Source: an uncultured Gammaproteobacteria bacterium (GTDB taxonomy: Bacteria; Pseudomonadota; Gammaproteobacteria; Pseudomonadales; Pseudohongiellaceae). Taken from it: a DNA stretch of 5,182 nt. The first letter of the stretch is position 1. Every line of letters begins with the position of its first letter. Under the pieces are notes generated by a model. That model worked only from the letters and a program-made list of their open reading frames with translations. It was not told the DNA's origin and made no database searches. This document shows positions 1 through 5,182 of this stretch, piece after piece. The translations under genes were made by a program, and so were the position numbers. The stretch spans positions 1-5,182 of the forward strand of contig CAISYX010000266.1 of NCBI GenBank assembly GCA_903889815.1, read 5' to 3'.

Positions 1-2318
1 TCCACGGTGCCGGAGACGGTCACGGCGGCGACCTGATCTACTTTCAGGGGCACTCTTCGCCCGGTATATATTCCCGCTCCTTTCTGGAAGGCCGTCTGAG
101 TGCTGAGCAGCTCGACAATTTTCGTCAGGAAGTTCACGGCAATGGCTTGTCTTCCTACCCGCACCCCTGGCTGATGCCCGATTACTGGCAGTTCCCAACC
201 GTTTCCATGGGCCTTGGGCCGATTGCGGCCATCTATCAAGCGCACGTGATGAAGTATCTGACCAGTCGCGGGCTGATGGACAACAGTGGCCGCAAAGTGT
301 GGGCGTTTCTTGGCGATGGCGAAACAGACGAGCCTGAATCCCTTGGCGCCATCGGCAAAGCCGGGCGAGAGAAGCTCGACAACCTGATCTTCGTTGTCAA
401 TTGCAACCTGCAGCGTCTTGACGGACCGGTTCGTGGCAATGGCAAGGTCATCCAGGAACTGGAAGGCATTTTCCGCGGAGCAGGGTGGAATGTCATCAAG
501 GTGATCTGGGGTCGTCACTGGGATGCCCTGCTGGCCGCCGACAAGGATGGCCTGTTGCAGCAGCGCATGGACGAAGTGGTGGATGGCGAATACATCAACT
601 ACTGGGGCCGCGGCGGCGCGTACACCCGGGAGCATTTCTTCGGTAAATCGCCGGAATTGCTGAAGATGGTGGAGCACCTGTCGGACGACGACATCATGAA
701 CCTCAATCGCGGCGGTCATGACCCGTTCAAAGTCTATGCAGCCTATGCACAAGCCATGAGGACCAATGGCAAGCCCACCGTGATTCTCGCCAAGACAGTC
801 AAGGGCTATGCTTTCGGAGAAGGCGCAGAGGCCAAGAACGCGACCCATTCCGTGAAGAAGCTCGACATTGACGGTCTCAAACGCTTCCGGGATCGTTTCA
901 ATATTCCAGTCCCCGATGATCAGATCGAGAACGTGCCCTACTATCGTCCGGCAGAAGACAGCCTGGAGATCAAGTACCTGCGCAGCCGTCGGGCAGCGTT
1001 GGGTGGCCCGGTGCCTGCCCGTCGCACCGAAGCGCAAACCTTGAAAGTACCCGCGCTGGAGTCGTTTGGTCCGCAGCTGCAGGGCACCAAGGATCGCGAA
1101 ATCTCTACCACCATGGCGTTCGTACGCATCCTGACATCTCTGTGCAAGGATCCGGAGGTCGGTCAGCGTATTGTGCCGATCGTTCCGGACGAAGCACGTA
1201 CCTTCGGCATGGAAGGCATGTTCCGCCAGATCGGTATCTACTCTGCCGTTGGGCAGCTCTACGAACCCGTGGACTCCAATCAGGTGATGTACTATCGCGA
1301 AGATGTGAAGGGTCAGATGCTGGAAGAGGGCATCACGGAAGCAGGTGCATTCTCGGCCTGGCTGGCAGCAGCAACGTCCTACAGCGTCAACGACTTTCCG
1401 TTGATTCCATTCTATATCTATTATTCCATGTTCGGCTTCCAGCGCATCGGCGACCTTGCCTGGGCAGCAGGGGATTCGCGCGCGCGCGGCTTCCTGATCG
1501 GTGCCACAGCCGGTCGCACTACGCTCAATGGCGAAGGATTGCAGCATCAGGACGGCCACAGTCACTTGATGGCCTCCACGATTCCGAACTGCGTCACCTA
1601 TGATCCGACCTATTCCTACGAGCTTGCAGTAATCATTCAGGACGGCATGCGCAGGATGTATCACGAGAAGGAATCGGTTTACTACTACATCACCACGATG
1701 AACGAAAACTACACCCACCCCGACATGCCTGTGGGCAGCGAAGCGGGCATCATCAAGGGCATGTACCTGCTGGAAGACGGTAGCGACAAGGAGTATAAAG
1801 TGCAGGGCAAAGCGCTGACCGACCTGCGGGTCCGTCTGCTGGGCAGTGGCACAATCCTGCGTGAAGTCCGGGCCGCTGCAAAAATTCTGCGCGAGGAATA
1901 CAAAGTGGGCGTGGATGTGTGGAGCGTCACCAGCTTCAATGAACTGCGCAGAGATGGTCTTGCGGTCTCTCGCTGGAACATGCTGCACCCCACCAAGAAA
2001 GAGAAGCAGACCTATGTGGGCGAATGCCTGTCGAAAGTCGCGGGTCCGGTCATTGCGTCCACCGACTACATGAAAGTGCATGCCGATCAGATTCGTGAAT
2101 TCGTGCCGGATACTTACCGCGTGCTGGGCACCGATGGCTTCGGTCGCAGCGATACCCGCCAGAATCTGCGGCATTTCTTCGAAGTGAACTGCAACTTTGT
2201 CGTGCTTGCTGCCCTGACTGAACTCAAGGGCCGCGGCCTTGTGACGGCGGATACCATTGCCAAAGCGATGAAATCCATGGGCATTGCACAGGACAAGATC
2301 GATCCGTTGACTGTGTAG
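1..2318 (+). CDS. aceE: Pyruvate dehydrogenase E1 component, homodimeric type (5' end cut off)
   Basis: E1 of the pyruvate dehydrogenase complex: thiamine diphosphate (ThDP)-dependent decarboxylation of pyruvate and reductive acetylation of the E2 lipoyl group, in the cytoplasm. The frame is open from the window edge (first full codon at 3), giving 771 residues. A TTG at 147 is an internal Leu codon, not the start. Adding 125 to visible residues gives E. coli AceE numbering as I remember it, so about 125 N-terminal residues, including the first active-site His, are missing. Visible: QGH with His17 (E. coli His142); the ThDP/Mg motif GDG (104-106), 26 residues, then NCN (133-135); flexible-loop His282 (407); catalytic Glu446 (571) in ITEAGA; His515 (640) in GLQHQDGHSH. 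The C-terminal domain has the motif GTDGFGRSDTRQNLRHFFEV. All key residues present are intact. Residues 592-609 form a linker about 10 residues longer than in E. coli. aceF follows after 43 nt. Identification is very secure. Confidence 0.98.
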   Translation, partial: HGAGDGHGGDLIYFQGHSSPGIYSRSFLEGRLSAEQLDNFRQEVHGNGLSSYPHPWLMPDYWQFPTVSMGLGPIAAIYQAHVMKYLTSRGLMDNSGRKVWAFLGDGETDEPESLGAIGKAGREKLDNLIFVVNCNLQRLDGPVRGNGKVIQELEGIFRGAGWNVIKVIWGRHWDALLAADKDGLLQQRMDEVVDGEYINYWGRGGAYTREHFFGKSPELLKMVEHLSDDDIMNLNRGGHDPFKVYAAYAQAMRTNGKPTVILAKTVKGYAFGEGAEAKNATHSVKKLDIDGLKRFRDRFNIPVPDDQIENVPYYRPAEDSLEIKYLRSRRAALGGPVPARRTEAQTLKVPALESFGPQLQGTKDREISTTMAFVRILTSLCKDPEVGQRIVPIVPDEARTFGMEGMFRQIGIYSAVGQLYEPVDSNQVMYYREDVKGQMLEEGITEAGAFSAWLAAATSYSVNDFPLIPFYIYYSMFGFQRIGDLAWAAGDSRARGFLIGATAGRTTLNGEGLQHQDGHSHLMASTIPNCVTYDPTYSYELAVIIQDGMRRMYHEKESVYYYITTMNENYTHPDMPVGSEAGIIKGMYLLEDGSDKEYKVQGKALTDLRVRLLGSGTILREVRAAAKILREEYKVGVDVWSVTSFNELRRDGLAVSRWNMLHPTKKEKQTYVGECLSKVAGPVIASTDYMKVHADQIREFVPDTYRVLGTDGFGRSDTRQNLRHFFEVNCNFVVLAALTELKGRGLVTADTIAKAMKSMGIAQDKIDPLTV

Positions 2319-2346
2319 TCACCAATCACCACAGATCAGAATTATT

Positions 2347-2352
2347 CAGGAG
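2347..2352 (+). promoter_or_regulatory. Ribosome binding site of aceF, supporting a GTG start
   Basis: CAGGAG lies 9 nt before the GTG at 2362. No ATG start is available nearby in this frame, and the protein from this GTG begins directly with the first strand of the lipoyl domain, as E2 proteins normally do. This decides the start. The 43-nt spacer between aceE and aceF shows no convincing promoter or terminator, so the two genes are probably co-transcribed. Confidence 0.75.
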
Positions 2353-2361
2353 CATCAATCA

Positions 2362-4002
2362 GTGCCAGTTGAAAGCATAAAAGTACCGAATCTGGGCGAT
2401 TCCAAGAGCGTCGAGGTCATCGAACTGCTGGTCAAGCCCGGACAGAGCGTGAAGGAAAACGATTCCTTGATGGTGCTCGAAAGCGACAAGGCGGCGATGG
2501 AGATTCCGTCTCCCAAGAGCGGCGTGATCAAGAGTCTGAGCATCAAGCTCGGCGATCAAGTGTCGGAGGGCGACGAGATTCTGTTGCTGGAAGTGGAGGG
2601 CGCCGCTGCGGCGCCTGCCCCGGCTGCCAAGGCAGAGTCTGCGCCAGCACCGGTGGCGCCAGCACAGCTTGCAACTCCTGCACCGGCTGCAGCCGCGCCT
2701 GCTTCTGTTTCAGTCGAGAACATTTTTGTGCCCGATATAGGCGGCGACAACGATGTCGAAGTGATCGAAGTCCACGTCAAGGCAGGCGATGTGATCAAGG
2801 CTGAACAGTCGCTGCTCACACTGGAGTCTGACAAGGCCGCCATGGAAGTGCCTTCGCCAAAAGCTGGCGAGATCAAGGCGCTCAAGGTGAAAGTGGGCGA
2901 CAAGGTATCCAAAGGCTCCCTGATTCTGGAGCTCGCAGTGGCTGGTGCAGCGGTTGCTTCTGCAGCCAGCAGCCCGGCGCCGGTTGCGGCACCCGCTGTG
3001 GCAGCTGCGCCTGCGCAGTCACCTGTCGCAACGGTCAGTGCACCAGCACCAGCACCGGCGCCCACCGCGGCAGCGCCTGCGGCGTCCGGCACTGCGGATG
3101 TTTATGCTGGTCCTGCAGTGCGCAAGCTCGCGCGCGAACTGGGTGTCGATCTGACGCAGGTCGCGGGCACCGGTGCCCGTGGGCGCATTCAGAAAGAAGA
3201 CCTGCATGAATTTGTGAAAGCGCGTTTGCAGGCACCAGCACCGGTCGCAGCCAGTGCCGGCGGTGCGGGTATCCCTGCGATTCCAGATGTGGATTTCAGT
3301 CAGTTCGGCAGCGTCGAGCAGATTGCCTTGAGCAAGCTTCACAAAGTCACCGCGGCCAACATGCAGCGCAACTGGCTGAATGTGCCTCACGTCACGCAGT
3401 TCAACGATGCTGACATCACTGATCTGGAAGCTTTCCGCGCCGATCTGAAGGCCGAGGCAGACAAGAAAGGTGTCAAGTTGACGTTCCTGCCGTTCCTGCT
3501 GAAGGCTTGTGCGAAAGTGCTCCAGGAGCACAAACAGTTCAATGTGTCTCTGCATTCTTCGGGCGAGTACCTGATCCAGAAACACTATATTCACATCGGT
3601 GTGGCTGTCGCGACGGAAGCGGGGCTGATGGTGCCGGTGATTCGCGATGTCGACAAGAAATCAATCTGGGATCTGGCGCGGGAAGTGGTAGTCCTCAGTG
3701 AGAAGGCGAAGAACCGTCGACTCAGCAAGGAAGAGATGCAGGGCGCCTGCTTTACCATCTCCAGCCTTGGCGCTTTGGGCGGAACGGGCTTCACGCCGAT
3801 CGTCAACGCACCGGAAGTTGCGATCCTTGGCGTCTCCAAGACCCAGTTGAAGCCAATCTACATCAACGGACAGTTGCAACCACGACAAATGCTGCCTCTG
3901 GCGCTGTCTTATGATCATCGCGCCGTCAATGGTGTCGATGGTGGCATGTTCATCACGACGCTGGCGCGTCTGTTGGGCGACATCCGCTTGCTCGTCCTTT
4001 AG
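2362..4002 (+). CDS. aceF: Dihydrolipoamide acetyltransferase, E2 of pyruvate dehydrogenase (two lipoyl domains)
   Basis: Core of the pyruvate dehydrogenase complex: it moves the acetyl group from E1 to CoA on swinging lipoyl arms. The 546 residues run in classic E2 order. Lipoyl domain 1 spans about 3-80 with the lipoylated Lys43 in ESDKAAME. An Ala/Pro linker follows (81-117). Lipoyl domain 2 spans about 118-195 with Lys158 in an identical ESDKAAME. A second Ala/Pro linker (196-245) leads to the peripheral-subunit-binding domain (247-288, with GPAVRKLARELGV and GTGARGR), which docks E1/E3. The acetyltransferase domain (about 305-546) carries the active site SYDHRAVNG with His519. Two lipoyl domains and this length match Pseudomonas-type AceF; E. 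coli has three. The polar residue four after the His is Asn523, not Asp; Asn also occurs in Azotobacter E2, so activity is expected. Start is GTG with a good ribosome site. It follows aceE in one operon; no lpd follows. The DHR-containing core and tandem lipoyl domains make this certain as an E2, and linkage to aceE fixes it as the pyruvate enzyme. Confidence 0.98.
   Translation: MPVESIKVPNLGDSKSVEVIELLVKPGQSVKENDSLMVLESDKAAMEIPSPKSGVIKSLSIKLGDQVSEGDEILLLEVEGAAAAPAPAAKAESAPAPVAPAQLATPAPAAAAPASVSVENIFVPDIGGDNDVEVIEVHVKAGDVIKAEQSLLTLESDKAAMEVPSPKAGEIKALKVKVGDKVSKGSLILELAVAGAAVASAASSPAPVAAPAVAAAPAQSPVATVSAPAPAPAPTAAAPAASGTADVYAGPAVRKLARELGVDLTQVAGTGARGRIQKEDLHEFVKARLQAPAPVAASAGGAGIPAIPDVDFSQFGSVEQIALSKLHKVTAANMQRNWLNVPHVTQFNDADITDLEAFRADLKAEADKKGVKLTFLPFLLKACAKVLQEHKQFNVSLHSSGEYLIQKHYIHIGVAVATEAGLMVPVIRDVDKKSIWDLAREVVVLSEKAKNRRLSKEEMQGACFTISSLGALGGTGFTPIVNAPEVAILGVSKTQLKPIYINGQLQPRQMLPLALSYDHRAVNGVDGGMFITTLARLLGDIRLLVL
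3040..3057 (+). repeat. Three tandem GCACCR hexamers in the AceF hinge linker
   Basis: GCACCA, GCACCA, GCACCG in tandem encode Ala-Pro three times (residues 227-232) in the flexible linker before the subunit-binding domain. The related 13-mer GCACCAGCACCGG recurs at 3232-3244, in the linker after that domain. Such hexamers could expand or contract in frame and change linker length. They are explained by the Ala-Pro composition and probably have no other role. Confidence 0.6.
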
Positions 4003-4023
4003 TTCAGCAGTCTGTTTATCTGA

Positions 4024-4055
4024 CTCTCTTCGCTGCCGGAGCGCAGCGGGGAGAG
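4024..4055 (+). other. Upstream hairpin of a three-arm alternative structure after aceF
   Basis: Arm CTCTCTTCGCTGC (4024-4036) pairs with GCAGCGGGGAGAG (4043-4055) around the 6-nt loop CGGAGC. All 13 positions pair in the + strand RNA, with two U-G wobbles (4029-4050 and 4030-4049). In the opposite transcript those two become A/C mismatches, so the structure favours the aceF transcript. It begins 21 nt after the aceF stop codon. No T run follows directly, so on its own it is a weak intrinsic terminator; it may protect the 3' end of the mRNA. Its right arm is shared with the next hairpin. Confidence 0.6.
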
Positions 4056-4075
4056 CTGGTTCTCTTCCCCGCTTT
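4045..4075 (+). terminator. Probable terminator of the aceEF operon
   Basis: Arm AGCGGGGAGAG (4045-4055) pairs with CTCTTCCCCGCT (4062-4073) around the loop CTGGTT, giving 11 pairs with a single bulged T at 4066. The stem runs into TTT (4073-4075) before CC. The GC-rich stem, short T run and position between two convergent genes fit a Rho-independent terminator for aceF, though the T run is short. The stop codon of the opposing ATPase gene is only about 10 nt away (4085-4087), so the same stem would also form in that transcript, but no T run follows it in that direction. Confidence 0.6.
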
Positions 4076-4084
4076 CCATGGCGC

Positions 4085-4864
4085 TTACTCCGGGTAGAAC
4101 ACCTGACGGCTGCCGGCATTCACTACGCCGATACGGCATCCGTAGGCCTGACTCAGGGTCTCCGGAGTCAGCACCTCACTCGCAGCACCCATCAACGGCT
4201 CACCGTCTCCCCTGAGCAGCAGGATGCGATCACAAAAGCGCGCGGCCAGATTTATGTCATGGGTCGCCATGCACAGCGCCGCATTGTGCTGTGCCAGTTG
4301 TTCTCGCAACAATTGCAGGGACTTGACCTGAAAGGCGATGTCCAGATGATTGCCCGGCTCGTCCAGCAGATACAGCTGCGGCTTCTGTGCCAGCAGCATG
4401 GCCAGAGCCAGACGCTGGCGTTCGCCACCGGAAAGAGTGTTCACATCCCGCGAAGCCAGCGTGTCGAGGTTGACAGCCAGCAATGCCGCGCGTGCGACCG
4501 CCATGTCGTCTGCACTTTCCCACTGCCAGTCTGGCAGGTGGGGGTGACGGCCCATCAGTGCAGTCTCTTCCACGCTGGCCGGCATGCTGTCGGTGCTGCT
4601 TTGAAACAGCACCCCAAGCTGCCTTGCCAGCGCCTTTCTGGACCAGGCATTCAGACTTTGCCCCCTCAGGAGAATCTCGCCGCCCTGCGCCGGCCGCAAA
4701 CGTGCCAGCGTATGCAGCAGCGTGGTCTTGCCAGTGCCGTTCTGGCCGAGTACGCCCAGACACTCACCGGCATGCAGCTGCAGCGAAAGAGACCTGCATA
4801 TGCGCTGGCCCGCAATTTCCAGACGCAAGTCCCGAATCTCCAGAATCGTCGAGGCATTGGGCAT
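4085..4864 (-). CDS. ABC importer ATPase, cobalamin/ferric-siderophore family (BtuD/FhuC/HmuV-like)
   Basis: Cytoplasmic ATP-hydrolysing subunit that drives a type II ABC importer. The 259-residue protein has every nucleotide-binding motif in order: Walker A GQNGTGKT (40-47, Lys46), Q-loop Gln88, signature LSGGE (144-148), Walker B LYLLDE (164-169, Asp168 and Glu169), D-loop ending HLD (173-175) and switch His202 in ATHDIN. The residue after the Walker B Glu-Pro is Gly171 (EPGNHLD), where Thr or Ser is common. The C-terminal VLTPETLSQAYG resembles the matching stretch of E. coli BtuD as I recall it. The ATG at 4864 has a good ribosome site and lies 4 nt after the permease stop, so translation is probably coupled and the two proteins are partners. 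Length is normal for the family. The segment RHPHLPDWQWE resembles ATPases that I recall near cobalamin genes in beta/gammaproteobacteria, so B12 uptake is the leading guess; siderophore or haem uptake is not excluded. btuD or fhuC would be over-precise, so no symbol is given. Confidence 0.95.
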   Translation of the reverse strand: MPNASTILEIRDLRLEIAGQRICRSLSLQLHAGECLGVLGQNGTGKTTLLHTLARLRPAQGGEILLRGQSLNAWSRKALARQLGVLFQSSTDSMPASVEETALMGRHPHLPDWQWESADDMAVARAALLAVNLDTLASRDVNTLSGGERQRLALAMLLAQKPQLYLLDEPGNHLDIAFQVKSLQLLREQLAQHNAALCMATHDINLAARFCDRILLLRGDGEPLMGAASEVLTPETLSQAYGCRIGVVNAGSRQVFYPE

Positions 4865-4868
4865 CAGC

Positions 4869-5182
4869 TCATTCCCTTGCGCTGCGGGTGCGCCGCAGAA
4901 TCAGCAGAAAGACCGGCACGCCGATCATGGCAGTGACCACGCCGACCGGCAGCTGCAGGGGCGCTACGATGCTGCGTGCCACGCTGTCGGCAATCATGAG
5001 AAAGCTGCCGCCCAGCAGCACGGAAGAGGGGATCAGAAGACGATGATCCGTGGCGCCCAGCAGGCGGAGCATATGCGGAATGACCAGCCCCACGAAACCG
5101 ATGGATCCGGCGATGGTCACGGCACAGGCGGTCAGTACGGAGGTGGCGAAGTACAGGAACAGCTTCAGGCGCGGCACGTTCA
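4869..5182 (-). CDS. FecCD/BtuC-family ABC importer permease (C-terminal part only)
   Basis: Inner-membrane subunit of a type II importer for cobalamin, ferric siderophores or haem. Only the last 103 residues are visible; the frame stays open to the right edge, and the GTG at 5177 is an internal Val codon. Typical full proteins are about 320-350 residues, so roughly two thirds lies outside. The visible part has the family hallmarks: a membrane helix (about 7-27), then GFVGLVIPHMLRLL (28-41), a small polar turn ATDHR (43-47) that forms the coupling region touching the ATPase, a second helix (about 50-66) ending ADSVAR, the conserved LPVGVVTAMIGVP (77-89) and a last helix (79-95). It ends with a basic tail, RRTRSARE. 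The gene directly precedes the ATPase gene with a 4-nt gap. The family is clear; the substrate cannot be told from this part. Confidence 0.95.
   Translation of the reverse strand, partial: NVPRLKLFLYFATSVLTACAVTIAGSIGFVGLVIPHMLRLLGATDHRLLIPSSVLLGGSFLMIADSVARSIVAPLQLPVGVVTAMIGVPVFLLILRRTRSARE
4873..4878 (-). promoter_or_regulatory. Ribosome binding site of the ABC ATPase gene
   Basis: On the - strand AAGGGA lies 8 nt before the ATG at 4864, inside the last codons of the permease gene. The permease TGA (4869-4871) sits between this site and the ATG. The arrangement supports the chosen start and translational coupling of the two transporter genes. Confidence 0.7.

Noticed and set aside
147..149. 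TTG as a possible start of aceE
   Set aside because: The homology to AceE continues in the same frame to the left edge (GGDLIYFQGH and EGRLSAEQLDNFRQEVHGNG), so this is an internal Leu codon.
2319..2361. Possible internal promoter between aceE and aceF
   Set aside because: The 43-nt spacer shows no recognisable -35/-10 pair; only the ribosome site for aceF is supportable.
2641..2659. Inverted repeat GCGCCA/TGGCGC in the first Ala/Pro linker of aceF
   Set aside because: Six-base arms in GC-rich Ala/Pro codons are expected by chance, and nothing around them suggests a site.
2556..3092. 178-codon Ala/Gly-rich frame on the - strand inside aceF
   Set aside because: Its composition is simply the complement of the Ala/Pro linkers and lipoyl domains; no independent evidence of coding.
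3019..3594. 191-codon open frame on the - strand inside aceF
   Set aside because: It is antisense to the subunit-binding and catalytic domains of aceF and has no recognisable motif or ribosome site; it is a shadow of the real gene.
4519..4542. Hairpin-forming inverted repeat inside the ATPase gene (CCCACTGCC and GGCAGGTGGG)
   Set aside because: It falls in the codons for HLPDWQWES, which appear conserved in this ATPase type, and has a bulge and no T run; coding constraint is enough to explain it.
3911..4936. 341-codon open frame on the + strand opposite the ABC ATPase
   Set aside because: It lies antisense to a gene with every ABC motif, overlaps the end of aceF and the terminator region, and its translation (rich in Gln, Arg, Cys and His) shows no recognisable domain. 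High GC content keeps the frame open.

Overview
The window reads as chromosomal core DNA from a moderately GC-rich proteobacterium. The pyruvate dehydrogenase E1 is the homodimeric AceE type. The E2 has two lipoyl domains, and its catalytic-core sequence looks more like Pseudomonas/Azotobacter-type gammaproteobacteria than Burkholderia-type betaproteobacteria. That placement comes from remembered family sequences, not from a search, so it is moderate confidence only.

Left part (1-4002, + strand): the 3' seven-eighths of aceE (E1, 5' end cut by the window) and a complete aceF (E2), separated by 43 nt and almost certainly one transcript. Together they encode the decarboxylating and acetyl-transferring parts of the pyruvate dehydrogenase complex, which turns pyruvate and CoA into acetyl-CoA, CO2 and NADH. 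No E3 gene (lpd) follows aceF, so the dihydrolipoamide dehydrogenase must be encoded elsewhere.

Middle (4003-4084): an 82-nt gap between convergent genes. It holds two overlapping, mutually exclusive GC-rich hairpins that share one central arm. The downstream one ends in a short T run and is the best candidate for the aceEF terminator.

Right part (4085-5182, - strand): an ABC-type ATPase, with the C-terminal third of its FecCD/BtuC-family membrane permease directly upstream in the same operon (4-nt gap). This is half of an importer for cobalamin or a ferric siderophore/haem. The substrate cannot be fixed from the visible part, because the periplasmic binding protein, the rest of the permease and any leader or riboswitch lie beyond the right edge.

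I see no tRNA, rRNA, CRISPR array, insertion sequence, phage gene or obviously foreign segment, and no previously undescribed system. The most unusual item is the three-arm alternative hairpin between the convergent operons. The remaining observations are small protein-level deviations.
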